This document shows, one piece after another, positions 32,825 to 41,091 of a DNA stretch of 64,000 bases. This DNA is from Leucothrix mucor DSM 2157 (GTDB lineage Bacteria > Pseudomonadota > Gammaproteobacteria > Thiotrichales > Thiotrichaceae). Where the stretch lies: NCBI RefSeq assembly GCF_000419525.1, contig NZ_ATTE01000001.1, positions 5,004,001 to 5,068,000 on the forward strand, read 5' to 3'. Position 1 is the stretch's first letter; each line of letters opens with the position of its first letter. Below the pieces are notes generated by a model. That model was not told the DNA's origin, made no database searches, and saw only the letters and a program-made list of their open reading frames with translations. The translations under genes and the position numbers were made by a program.

Positions 32825-33562
32825 CTAGCCATCCATAAAATGCCCAAGGTCTCTTGCGCGTAATTCTTTTTCTGCCATATCGAGAATTTTGGAGTTGATC
32901 TTGCGTCGGGTTAAAGCAATGGCGACAGCGCGCGCTCTTCGGTTCATGGCCGCCGACCCATCTTTAGTGGATGCGACTTCCGCGACGCCAAGCTTTTCAT
33001 AAACGCCTTTCAAGCGACCCTGAACTGCGCGAACAGATATGGAGCGATATTCAGCAATTGCACTATCAGTTAAGCCGATTGCGATATCGACCAGCACTTC
33101 GTATTCTGTGGCATTGAGGTCTAGGTTTTTGTTTGAGCTATTACGTGCAAAGCTTACGGCGCGGTCGATAATGGTCTGGCCTTCAAAAAACACCCCTGCA
33201 ATCGTGCGCTTCAGTAGCTGGCTGGATGTCGACTTGAGCAAGTAGCCATAGTTAGCATCTTCGGGTGCTACGCGAAAAATACCCCGCACATAGGCTTCAT
33301 CGGCATAGTTCGACCAAAACAGAATGGGAGTGCTATGGTCCTTTGCCCAAACGACACGCGCCACATCCACCCCTGTTTTGCCCGGCATTTGTAAATCCAG
33401 AATGACACTGGAAAAGTCCTGATTTTGCAAAAGCGCAATGGCCTCATCACCATCGCAGGCTTCGGTAATTTCCATCGGGCCAAGGTCACTTTCTTTCAGC
33501 GTGTCATGCAAGAAACTGCGATGAAGGTCGTCATCTTCAACAATCAGTACAGAAAAGGTCAT
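32825..33562 (-). CDS. Response regulator, NarL/LuxR type
   Basis: 245 residues. Receiver domain with acidic pocket E9-D10-D11 and phospho-acceptor Asp56 (VILDLQMPGK), then a LuxR-type helix-turn-helix (LNATEYEVLVDIAIGLTDSAIAEYRSISVRAVQGRLKGVYEKLGV). Partner of the histidine kinase encoded upstream, whose stop overlaps this start by 4 bases. The gene pair is divergent from a sugar-transport operon at 34935, the most likely target. Confidence 0.92.
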   Translation of the reverse strand: MTFSVLIVEDDDLHRSFLHDTLKESDLGPMEITEACDGDEAIALLQNQDFSSVILDLQMPGKTGVDVARVVWAKDHSTPILFWSNYADEAYVRGIFRVAPEDANYGYLLKSTSSQLLKRTIAGVFFEGQTIIDRAVSFARNSSNKNLDLNATEYEVLVDIAIGLTDSAIAEYRSISVRAVQGRLKGVYEKLGVAEVASTKDGSAAMNRRARAVAIALTRRKINSKILDMAEKELRARDLGHFMDG

Positions 33563-34785
33563 AAGTTGGTCTTCTTATCTTGAGAAGGCGAAATCGGGGC
33601 GGCCAGAAAAATGCGAGTGCCGGAAGGTTTTAGTGACGTTATTTCAAGCTTTGCACCAAAAAGCGCGGCACGAGTTTGCATATTGTATAAGCCACCTCGG
33701 CTGTGAGCTTTTTTGGTATCTAAGCCGCAGCCATTATCACTGACTGATAGTGTCATTGAGCCATTGTGATGAGATAGCTTCACATTAATCTTGGTTGCTT
33801 GGGAGTGTTTGAAAGCATTATGAATGGCTTCTTGCGCGATGCGATAAAAGCCAAATTCAATATCTTCAGAGCACTCATTTAAGGTGTCAGGGAGCTCCTC
33901 CTCAAAGATCAGCTCAGTATTGGGATAAATGGCGCTTTCTTTTTCGACTTGGTGGCGTACCGCTTCGGCTAAACCAAAGAGTTCCAGCACGGATGGTCGG
34001 GCGGCATCAACAATTCTTCGCAACTCAGCCAGGCAGTGTGAAACCTCTGATTTCAATCCATTGAGCTCAACTTTGTTAAGGGTTTGCTTGTCGCTTATGG
34101 TCCGTGAAATACGCGATAGGTCAGCCAAGGTTTGGTCATGCAACTCCATGCCCATTTGTGCACGCGTTCTTTCTAAATTTCCGGCCAAGGCGCGGGCACC
34201 GCTACGCAATCCTTCCCGCAGTTTTGCTTCATGTTCTGCATCAAGTCGTGCCTGATTGGCTTGGTCGGCTTGGAGTAGGCCGTGCACATAAGGGCTGATT
34301 ATTCGACTGACCACCAAGGCATTGGCGACATCATCTTCGGTATAAGCCGTGGGCGTGGTTCTTGAGAACGACAAGGCGCCGATTACCCGTCCGGAGATCA
34401 CCATGGCCACGTGCAAACGTGCCCGCAGATTCGCTTTAAAAATAGGCACGGTATACATGCCTTCTTGCTGGAATTGCTCATCGAACTGAGCATCCGGCGT
34501 CACGATATAGTTAATGTTGTTGAGAAAAATCTCACGAATAGGGCTGTCGCTGACCGAGCGCGTTGCACCGCCCCATTCAGTATCCATGCCTGTTTCAAAG
34601 GTGCGTAATAACTGACCATCTTCAGATAATATTGCAGCATCAAAATGGTCATGCGCAAGGAAAGGAATCACATCGCCTGAGACTGAGTGAATCACTTCGG
34701 TGAGATCCCATCGACCGGCAACCGCAGTTGCAACATCGAGGATTTGGCTGACGCTTAGGGTGCAATTATTAGTAATTATTGACAT
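33559..34785 (-). CDS. Cytoplasmic histidine kinase with N-terminal GAF-like domain
   Basis: 408 residues, without membrane segments. Residues about 10-165 resemble a GAF sensor domain; the HisKA_3 H-box is MELHDQTLADLSR (His216), and the HATPase_c domain has QEAIHNAFKHSQA (N box) and VSDNGCGLD (G1). HisKA_3 kinases pair with NarL-type regulators, as here (4-base overlap). A soluble GAF sensor suggests detection of a cytoplasmic small molecule. Confidence 0.92.
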   Translation of the reverse strand: MSIITNNCTLSVSQILDVATAVAGRWDLTEVIHSVSGDVIPFLAHDHFDAAILSEDGQLLRTFETGMDTEWGGATRSVSDSPIREIFLNNINYIVTPDAQFDEQFQQEGMYTVPIFKANLRARLHVAMVISGRVIGALSFSRTTPTAYTEDDVANALVVSRIISPYVHGLLQADQANQARLDAEHEAKLREGLRSGARALAGNLERTRAQMGMELHDQTLADLSRISRTISDKQTLNKVELNGLKSEVSHCLAELRRIVDAARPSVLELFGLAEAVRHQVEKESAIYPNTELIFEEELPDTLNECSEDIEFGFYRIAQEAIHNAFKHSQATKINVKLSHHNGSMTLSVSDNGCGLDTKKAHSRGGLYNMQTRAALFGAKLEITSLKPSGTRIFLAAPISPSQDKKTNL

Positions 34786-34825
34786 CGAATCAGGTTAGCA
34801 CAGTAATATTTTTCTGTGAATTCGT

Positions 34826-34850
34826 GAACCCGCGCAAGGCTTGCGGGTTC
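34826..34850. repeat. Hairpin in the divergent region between kinase and sugar operon
   Basis: GAACCCGC (34826-34833) pairs with GCGGGTTC (34843-34850). It lies between the divergent kinase and sugar-operon genes (starts at 34785 and 34935). No T run on either side. It could be part of a leader structure or a protein-binding dyad. Nothing else notable was seen in this 149-base gap. Confidence 0.5.
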
Positions 34851-34934
34851 CCGCAAAAGATGAGCGCCTTGCCCCCTGCTAATCGCAGAACCCCTTTGCT
34901 ACTCTAGCGTTTCAATCGAGGAGAGGGAGGCATA

Positions 34935-35879
34935 GTGTTGGAAACTGTAGACGCGACAGAGGGTAAAAAGGCTTGCACTAGTCAGGATTTGTTATTGCCG
35001 GACGCTAAGTTGGAAAAGCTGCACACCGGAATGACTTGGTGTGAAGGGCCAGTGTATTTTCCAAGCTCCGACACCTTAATGTTTTCAGATATCCCTAATC
35101 ACCAGCTTTTGCAGTGGGTGCCTGATTTAGGTACCAGAGTTGTCAGTCTCGACTCCAACTATACCAATGGCAATACCCGCGATCAGTCGGGTCGGCGCGT
35201 TAGCTGTGAACACCTTAGCAATTCGGTGGTTCGAATTGAAGGAGATGGCTCACGCACTGTTTTAGCCTCAACCTATAATGGAAAACGGCTCAACTCCCCC
35301 AATGATGTGGTCGTTTCCAGCGATGGCGCGGTGTGGTTTACTGATCCATCCTACGGCATTATGAGCGACCATGAAGGCCGTGCGCGTGCGTCAGAGCAAG
35401 AGGGTTGCTTTGTTTATCGTATTGATCCTGTGTCCGGTGAGTGCAAGGTTGTTTGCGATAGCTTAATCATGCCTAATGGCTTGGCTTTTTCAGCCGATGA
35501 GCAAACCCTTTATATTGCCGATTCCAGTCGGTCACATTTTCCCGATGCTAATCACCATGTCTTTGCTTTTGACGTTGAGTCAGGCGGCACGTTGGCTAAT
35601 CAACGAATTTTCTATGAAGTGGAGCATGGCGTACCAGATGGAATGCGGGTTGATGAGTACGACAACCTGTGGTGTTCATCAGCTCGTGGCGTCGAAATAA
35701 TCTCGCCTGACGGCCATCAAATCAATCACATTGCTGTGCCTGAAGTAGTTGCCAATCTGACTTTCGGAGGCCCCGAAGGTAACCGGCTCTTTATCACAGC
35801 AACATCATCGCTTTACGCCATTTATGTCGGTGTCAGAGGTGTGGATTCACCCTTAGCACAGAGCCATAAGAGTAAATAG
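34935..35879 (+). CDS. SMP-30/gluconolactonase-family sugar lactone hydrolase
   Basis: 314 residues from GTG 34935 with AGGGAGG just upstream. Six-bladed propeller motifs: TWCEGPVYFP (metal-binding Glu), LNSPNDVVVSSDGAVWFTDP (Asn/Asp), MPNGLAFSADEQTLYIADSS (Asn), VPDGMRVDEYDNLWCS (Asp). Likely opens a sugar lactone; substrate specificity cannot be read. First gene of the operon with a ribose-type ABC importer, 20 bases before the binding-protein gene. Confidence 0.92.
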   Translation: MLETVDATEGKKACTSQDLLLPDAKLEKLHTGMTWCEGPVYFPSSDTLMFSDIPNHQLLQWVPDLGTRVVSLDSNYTNGNTRDQSGRRVSCEHLSNSVVRIEGDGSRTVLASTYNGKRLNSPNDVVVSSDGAVWFTDPSYGIMSDHEGRARASEQEGCFVYRIDPVSGECKVVCDSLIMPNGLAFSADEQTLYIADSSRSHFPDANHHVFAFDVESGGTLANQRIFYEVEHGVPDGMRVDEYDNLWCSSARGVEIISPDGHQINHIAVPEVVANLTFGGPEGNRLFITATSSLYAIYVGVRGVDSPLAQSHKSK

Positions 35880-35899
35880 CAATCCATTGGAGGATTATC

Positions 35900-36922
35900 A
35901 TGACTAAACGTATCAACGACGAATCAAATAACCGACGTAGTTTTCTTAAAACAGCGATGCTTGGAACGGCAGCGGTCGGTGCGGGTGTTGTATTGCCTTC
36001 GCTGCCTGTCTCAGAAAATATTGGTGTAGCCAATGCGGCTTCAGATGGAAAAGCTAAGATGGCTTTTATTCAATGGCAGCCACACACGGTGCCGAATGCC
36101 TGGAGCAAAGGGATTGAAGAGGTACTCACCGCGCAGCAATCATTTGACTACCAACTGTTGGATGGGCAAAACAAGGTAGAAGTACAGGTGAGCTTGATGG
36201 AAACACTCATCAACGACGGTGCTAAAGTCATCTTCTTACAGCCGATTGATTCAGTCGCATTAGCTCCTTCAATTGCTTCCGCTAAGCGCCGTGGTATTTC
36301 GGTGATTACCCTAAACATCGACGCCACTGAAGAGCATGCCGCACATGTTGAAATGAATCACTACTTTGGTGCGATGGATATAGCACGAGTGATGGGTGAA
36401 AAGATGGGCGGCAAAGGTGAGGTCGCAATTCTCAATGCGCCTCCGGGCATTATTATTCGTGATCAACGCACCAATGGCTTTGTTGAGGGTATGGCTAAAT
36501 ATCATCCGGATATCAAAATCGTGGCTGATGTGAATGCTGAGTGGTCACGCAAAAAAGCGCAGGATGTATTGAGTACCGTACTTGCCTCTAATCCAAACCT
36601 AACAGGGGTTTACGGTGTAAACGATTCTATGGCGCTGGGTGCGGTGGATGTTGCCAAGCAAAAGGGCGTTCTGGATAAGATGACCATCTTCGGAAATGAC
36701 GGCGAGAAAGATGCGCTTGAGTCGATTGAGAAAGGTGAGTTGTCGGGCACTCAATATACCGATGTTTACCAGCAAGGCCGTTTTGCAGCCTCGGTCGCGG
36801 CAGTATTAGCCTCTGGTGGAATTTCTGCCAGAGATTTCCAGTCGCAAGGTAAGCTGTTGATGCCATATACGATTGCCACCGCAGATAATGTTGGCGAAAT
36901 CCAATCTGCACAGCGCTGGTAA
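35900..36922 (+). CDS. Periplasmic sugar-binding protein of a ribose-type ABC importer (Tat signal)
   Basis: 340 residues. The N-terminus has a twin-arginine signal (NRRSFLKTAML, cleavage around VANA), unusual for this binding-protein class. The mature part is a type I periplasmic binding protein (Peripla_BP_4): MAFIQWQPHTVPNAWSKGIEE, IFLQPIDSVALAPSIASAKRRGI, ILNAPPGIIIRDQRTNGFVEGM, GVYGVNDSMALGAVDVAKQKG. It delivers a sugar to the permeases encoded downstream. Confidence 0.93.
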   Translation: MTKRINDESNNRRSFLKTAMLGTAAVGAGVVLPSLPVSENIGVANAASDGKAKMAFIQWQPHTVPNAWSKGIEEVLTAQQSFDYQLLDGQNKVEVQVSLMETLINDGAKVIFLQPIDSVALAPSIASAKRRGISVITLNIDATEEHAAHVEMNHYFGAMDIARVMGEKMGGKGEVAILNAPPGIIIRDQRTNGFVEGMAKYHPDIKIVADVNAEWSRKKAQDVLSTVLASNPNLTGVYGVNDSMALGAVDVAKQKGVLDKMTIFGNDGEKDALESIEKGELSGTQYTDVYQQGRFAASVAAVLASGGISARDFQSQGKLLMPYTIATADNVGEIQSAQRW

Positions 36923-36939
36923 GTTATTGATCTAAATAG

Positions 36940-36972
36940 GGTGGTAAGGGAAACCTTGCCACCTTCGTTTTT
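36940..36972 (+). terminator. Intra-operon attenuator hairpin after the sugar-binding-protein gene
   Basis: GGTGGTAAGG (36940-36949) pairs with CCTTGCCACC (36954-36963) around a GAAA tetraloop, followed by TTCGTTTTT. Located between the binding-protein and permease genes; such structures stabilise or terminate most transcripts, giving more binding protein than membrane components. Confidence 0.75.
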
Positions 36973-36986
36973 GGAGAGCGCTGTCA

Positions 36987-37988
36987 GTGCCTAACAAACT
37001 ATTTAAGCATATACCCAACGCAGGCCTAATCTTTTTCTTTGTTCTGCTAACGTCATTCTTTTGTCTATTTGCCAATAATTTCTCTACCTCGATGAATGCT
37101 GAAAACATTCTTGCCAGTTATTCCTTTATCGCCATCATCGCACTTGGGCAGATGTTTCCGATCACCGCTCGTGGGATTGATCTAAGCACCGGCTCGATTG
37201 TCGCGCTGGCTGGAATGGTGGTTTATGACTGCATGCTGATTTTTGAACTGTCAGGTTGGGTGTCGATCGGGCTGGGTATTTTGGCGGCCACTTTGGCTGG
37301 GGTATTGAATGGCATTTTAATTGTCCGCTTCAATTTGCAGCCATTCGTAGCCACACTGGCCACGCTGGCGGGCTATCGCGGCTTGGTTTATGCCATTTCA
37401 GGTCGCCAACTCTATCCTGAGCTAGCAACAACGCCGCTGCGCGATCCCGCTGTCAAGGCGCTCAATGAATTCTACGATATCGGCAGTTGGACAGGCTTAG
37501 ATCAATTCTTTCAAACACCTTGGATACCCGTCTCGTTTTTCGTATTGCTCGGGGTAATGATTGCTCTATTTGTGCTTCTGACGCTCTCACCTTACGGCAC
37601 TGCACTTAAAGCAACAGGTGGGAACTATGAGGCTGCACGGCTTGCAGGTCTCCCAGTTCGTGCTATCACCATTTCTGCGTATGCAATGTCAGGTTTATTA
37701 GCCGGTATTGGGGCGGTGTTATTGGTGTCACGGCTGACCACCTCAACCGAGTCCCTTGGGATTGGCATGGAATTGACAGCCATTGCCGCTGCAGTGATTG
37801 GTGGAACGCGCCTACAAGGCGGTAAAGGCAATGTATTAGGGCCAGTACTGGGTGCTTTTTTACTCGGAATAATTCTGGTTGGGCTAACCCTCATGGGTAT
37901 TTCGCAATTTGTGCAGCAAATGCTAACCGGTGGTATTTTGCTGGCCGCTGTTGGCTATGATTCTTTTCGGACAAGGAAACAGGCATGA
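36987..37988 (+). CDS. Ribose-type ABC importer, permease 1
   Basis: 333 residues of the BPD_transp_2 (RbsC-like) family with about ten hydrophobic segments and the signature GQMFPITARGIDLSTGSIVALAG near residue 52 and TAIAAAVIGGTRLQGGKGNVLGPVLGAFLLGI near residue 260. GTG start at 36987 with GGAGAG before it. The stop overlaps the ATPase start by 4 bases. Confidence 0.93.
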   Translation: MPNKLFKHIPNAGLIFFFVLLTSFFCLFANNFSTSMNAENILASYSFIAIIALGQMFPITARGIDLSTGSIVALAGMVVYDCMLIFELSGWVSIGLGILAATLAGVLNGILIVRFNLQPFVATLATLAGYRGLVYAISGRQLYPELATTPLRDPAVKALNEFYDIGSWTGLDQFFQTPWIPVSFFVLLGVMIALFVLLTLSPYGTALKATGGNYEAARLAGLPVRAITISAYAMSGLLAGIGAVLLVSRLTTSTESLGIGMELTAIAAAVIGGTRLQGGKGNVLGPVLGAFLLGIILVGLTLMGISQFVQQMLTGGILLAAVGYDSFRTRKQA

Positions 37989-39502
37989 GTAACGAGCTTC
38001 TTCTGGAAACCATTGAAGTGTCCAAGCGCTTCGGTGAATTTGTCGCGCTTAAGTCTGCCAATATCGAAGTACGCGCTGGAAAAGTGCTGGGTTTCGTCGG
38101 CTCAAATGGGGCAGGAAAGTCCACCTTAATTCGGGTAATCACCGGCGCTCATGCACCCAGTAGCGGAACGGTAAAAGTGCGAGGCAAAGTGGTAGAAAAG
38201 GCAGATCCAGCATTGATGCGGTCTTTAGGCATTGCTTGTATTTATCAACATTCCAGCCTCGTTTCAACTTTGAGCGTGATTGATAACATTTTTCTGGGAC
38301 GTCAAATACGCAATCGCTTCGGCTTGGTTAATGGCAAAGCGCAGCGCAAACGTCTGCAGGAGGTTATGACTCAATTTGAGATAACCGTAGACCCTGATGA
38401 AGAAGTGGGAAGACTTACGCCGGTCTCACAAAAGGAAGTTGAAATTCTAAAAGCGCTAGTGGCCAGTGCCGATGTGATTTTAATGGATGAGCCAACTGCG
38501 TGGCTGAGCCTTTCTGAGGTAAAAACGCTGCACACGACGATTCGTAAGCTATCAGCAGCGGGTAAGGGCGTTGTTTATATTTCTCATGTGCTGGATGAGG
38601 TATTTGAGATCTGTGATGACATTACCATTCTCCGGGATGGCACGATGATTTGGACAGGGCCGGAAGCGGATATCGACCGACCTAAGTTAGTTAATCTAAT
38701 GGTGGGCGAGGCATTGGGTGAAGCAAGCCGTGCAGCAATGACAGCTGAGCGCCATCCACGAGGCAATGGAGAAGTACGCCTTGCGACCAAAGGTTTGACG
38801 AAAAATGATGTGTTTCACGATATCTCATTTGAAGCCTATGCGGGTGAGATTCTGTGTTTTGCCGGGTTAATCGGCTCGCGACGCTCTGAAGTGGTCAAAT
38901 GCTTATTTGGTGATGATAAGCCTAACTCCGGAGAGATCTTATCTGAAGGCAAAGCGATTCGTTTCAAATCACCGAGCGCTGCCATTGCGAGTGGTATTTG
39001 TCTGGTACCTGAGGATCGACATGCCGAAGGTCTGTGCCTTCAGCATTCGACACTGGAGAATATTGTGATTCCTTCGCTTGAGACGCTGAGCCAGAAGAGC
39101 ATTTTGAATCGACAATCGATGGCTGATATGTGCGATCGCCAAATCAAAGGGCTGAATATTTTACCGCCTGATCCCCATAAAGTCGTCGGCCGCATGAGTG
39201 GTGGAAACCAACAAAAAGTACTGCTGGGCAAATGGATTGAGAAAAATCCCAAAGTATTAATTTTGGATGAGCCAACCGTTGGTGTGGATGTCGGTGCAAA
39301 AGCGGAGATCTACGCGACCATTCGCAAGCTGCGAGATACCGGTACGGCGGTGATCGTGGTGTCTTCCGACTTAGAAGAGGTGATGACGCTGGCCGACCGC
39401 ATTTTAGTCTTTAACAAAGGGCGCATTACCAGCACGTTTGATGGAGGCGAAGTCGATAACGACACCTTGATACAGGCCATTGGTGGCGAGGAGGTTGCGT
39501 GA
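37985..39502 (+). CDS. Ribose-type ABC importer, tandem ATP-binding protein
   Basis: 505 residues with two ABC domains. First half: Walker A GSNGAGKST, Walker B VILMDEPTAWLS, a variant signature LTPVSQKEVEILKAL. Second half: degenerate Walker A (GSRRSEV), signature MSGGNQQKVLLGKW, Walker B VLILDEPTVGVDVGAK. This asymmetry is standard for RbsA-type proteins. It powers import with two permeases encoded on either side. Confidence 0.95.
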   Translation: MSNELLLETIEVSKRFGEFVALKSANIEVRAGKVLGFVGSNGAGKSTLIRVITGAHAPSSGTVKVRGKVVEKADPALMRSLGIACIYQHSSLVSTLSVIDNIFLGRQIRNRFGLVNGKAQRKRLQEVMTQFEITVDPDEEVGRLTPVSQKEVEILKALVASADVILMDEPTAWLSLSEVKTLHTTIRKLSAAGKGVVYISHVLDEVFEICDDITILRDGTMIWTGPEADIDRPKLVNLMVGEALGEASRAAMTAERHPRGNGEVRLATKGLTKNDVFHDISFEAYAGEILCFAGLIGSRRSEVVKCLFGDDKPNSGEILSEGKAIRFKSPSAAIASGICLVPEDRHAEGLCLQHSTLENIVIPSLETLSQKSILNRQSMADMCDRQIKGLNILPPDPHKVVGRMSGGNQQKVLLGKWIEKNPKVLILDEPTVGVDVGAKAEIYATIRKLRDTGTAVIVVSSDLEEVMTLADRILVFNKGRITSTFDGGEVDNDTLIQAIGGEEVA

Positions 39503-40452
39503 TGAAATCAATGATTCGAAACAATATCGGTGATCTGGCGCTTCCCATTGCGATGGTGGTTTTATGCGCGATATTCACCATTGCAGAACCTGCCTTTTTA
39601 TCCTTAGATAACTTAAATGGCATTTTACGCCAAGTCGCGCTGACTGGGGTTATGGCTATTTTCATGACCTTTGTGATCATGACGGGCGGGATTGATTTGT
39701 CGATTGGTCCGGTGATGGCGTTAGCTGGGCTTGCGGCTTATGCAGTGTATTTTGGTACTGAGCTACCAGTCGGATTCGCACTTGCATTTGGTCTGCTTGC
39801 CGGCGCGGCGGTTGGTGCAATTAACGGCTTTGCGATTGCCGTGTTGCGACTTCCTCCCATTATTATGACACTGGGAATGTTGTCTATTGTGCGTGGCTTT
39901 GCGCTATTAATGGGTGGGCCAGATCTACACCAGATTCGGGATGAGCCTGTTTATACCTTCCTGGGGAATGGTCGTGTTTTCGGTTTATCGGTGTCAGTGT
40001 GGGTATTCCTTGTGCTGACTGCGGTGATGCTATGGGTTCAGAAACGAACGAGCTTTGGATTAATGGTCTCTGCCATTGGGGATAATGCCAGAGCGGTGCA
40101 TTTATCCGGTCGCTCGGTGGCCAAAACAGTATGCCTCGTTTACATCTTCTGCGGGGTGGGTGCTGCCATCGCAGGCATGCTGCTTTCCAGTCAGGTACAT
40201 ACCGCCTCGGCAACCTATGGCGAGTTTGGAACTGAATTAGATGTCATTGCGGCGGTGGTTTTAGGTGGTGCAAGCCTCATGGGCGGTAAAGGTTCTGTGC
40301 TGCGAACTTTCTTTGGAGTGTTATTGCTAGGGGTGATTAATAATGGTTTAAATATTATGAATGTACCTGTAGATCAACAGCTTATGGTCAAGGGTGTCAT
40401 CATTGTCGCGGCTCTGGCGCTCTCAGAATGGGCTCAGCGCGCAAAAACATAA
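39502..40452 (+). CDS. Ribose-type ABC importer, permease 2
   Basis: 316 residues, RbsC-like: FVIMTGGIDLSIGPVMALAGLAAYAV and ELDVIAAVVLGGASLMGGKGSVLRTFFG. A start at ATG 39502 has AGGAGG seven bases upstream; GTG 39499 in the same frame is possible. Two permeases imply a heterodimeric channel. Last gene of the lactonase-ABC operon; followed by the two tandem RNA elements. Confidence 0.93.
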   Translation: MKSMIRNNIGDLALPIAMVVLCAIFTIAEPAFLSLDNLNGILRQVALTGVMAIFMTFVIMTGGIDLSIGPVMALAGLAAYAVYFGTELPVGFALAFGLLAGAAVGAINGFAIAVLRLPPIIMTLGMLSIVRGFALLMGGPDLHQIRDEPVYTFLGNGRVFGLSVSVWVFLVLTAVMLWVQKRTSFGLMVSAIGDNARAVHLSGRSVAKTVCLVYIFCGVGAAIAGMLLSSQVHTASATYGEFGTELDVIAAVVLGGASLMGGKGSVLRTFFGVLLLGVINNGLNIMNVPVDQQLMVKGVIIVAALALSEWAQRAKT

Positions 40453-40476
40453 TGCTTAGTTTCAGTTAATTACAGT

Positions 40477-40511
40477 TAGTTAATATACCGTTCATCCGCC
40501 ACCCGTAGAAT
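40477..40511 (+). promoter_or_regulatory. Promoter-like block, RNA family copy 2
   Basis: TAGTTAATATACCGTTCAT then TAGAAT (40506-40511). Shares the TTAAT, CGTTCAT, and -10-like boxes with copies 1 and 3. Confidence 0.55.
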
Positions 40512-40517
40512 GGGACA

Positions 40518-40656
40518 CAGCTTTAAGGGGCTACAACGAAACAAAATAATAATAATAAAAAAGCCTAACAATAATAAAAAAAGGTTCGTTGTGTTATTCA
40601 GTAAGAAACAGGGAATTCGTGAGTCCTCTCCTTCTCACGAATTCCCGTGTTCTTAC
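40518..40656 (+). ncRNA. Structured small RNA family, copy 2
   Basis: AGCU-UUAAGG-GGCU mini-hairpin; stem A CAACGAA (40534-40540) with TTCGTTG (40585-40591) and an A-rich loop with AATAATAATAATAAAA and AACAATAATAAAA; linker CAGTAAGAAACA; stem B GGGAATTCGTGA (40611-40622) with TCACGAATTCCC (40635-40646), loop GTCCTCTCCTTC, tail GTGTTCTT. Nearly identical to copy 1 in stems but not in loops or linkers. Confidence 0.75.
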
Positions 40657-40920
40657 CTCCCAAAGCATCCCTCTCTGATACACCTCATGCTCCAGTCCAA
40701 CCAATTTTCACACTCTGTCAAAGCATCAATGCAGTTGGTTTTTAGCTGTGAACTCCTCCCATGGTTGCACTATAAAACTCAGATTTCAGGTTTAGCCACC
40801 CGCTAAATAAACTGTGCCAACCTATGAATTCACCCTCAAAAAATGATCTTTTTAGCTAACTGAATCAAGCCTTTCCAGATTGAGGTTTTTGAGACAAATT
40901 AGTCTGAAATTAGTTTTTTG

Positions 40921-40953
40921 GTTAATTAATCGTTCATGCCGAAACCGTAGAAT
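40921..40953 (+). promoter_or_regulatory. Promoter-like block, RNA family copy 3
   Basis: GTTAATTAATCGTTCAT then TAGAAT (40948-40953). Same blocks as copies 1 and 2, with the spacer between TTAAT and GTTCAT shorter by about three bases. Confidence 0.55.
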
Positions 40954-40959
40954 GGTGCT

Positions 40960-41091
40960 CAGCTTCTAGGGGCTACCAACAACTACTAAACAGAAGAATA
41001 AAAAAATCTATAATAATAAAAGTTGTTGTTATTGCTGTAAAAATCAGGGAACCAGTGGGCAGTCCTCGCCTCACGGTTCCCTTTCTTTATT
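40960..41091 (+). ncRNA. Structured small RNA family, copy 3 (diverged)
   Basis: AGCU-UCUAGG-GGCU mini-hairpin; stem A CAACAACT (40977-40984) with AGTTGTTG (41031-41038); A-rich loop with ATAATAATAAA; linker CTGTAAAAATCA; stem B GGGAACC (41047-41053) with GGTTCCC (41075-41081) plus an inner GTG/CAC helix after a bulged A, loop containing AGTCCTC; tail TTTCTTTATT. The stems differ from copies 1 and 2 in both strands and still pair. The 3' tail reaches the stop codon of the convergent GlxA-type gene and would serve as its barrier. Confidence 0.72.

Larger units (their letters stand above)
40453..41086. other. 634-base intergenic region holding RNA copies 2 and 3
   Basis: Two tandem RNA elements, each with its own promoter block. 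Between them (about 40657-40915) I see no gene. A weak long-loop pairing CCAAC (near 40698) with GTTGG followed by TTTTT (near 40735) could act as a terminator. The rest is AT-rich and featureless. Confidence 0.7.

Noticed and set aside
34806-34860. Fourth copy of the RNA family (contains GAATTCGTGAACCC)
   Set aside because: Only a chance match to stem B; no promoter block, A-rich loop or stem A.
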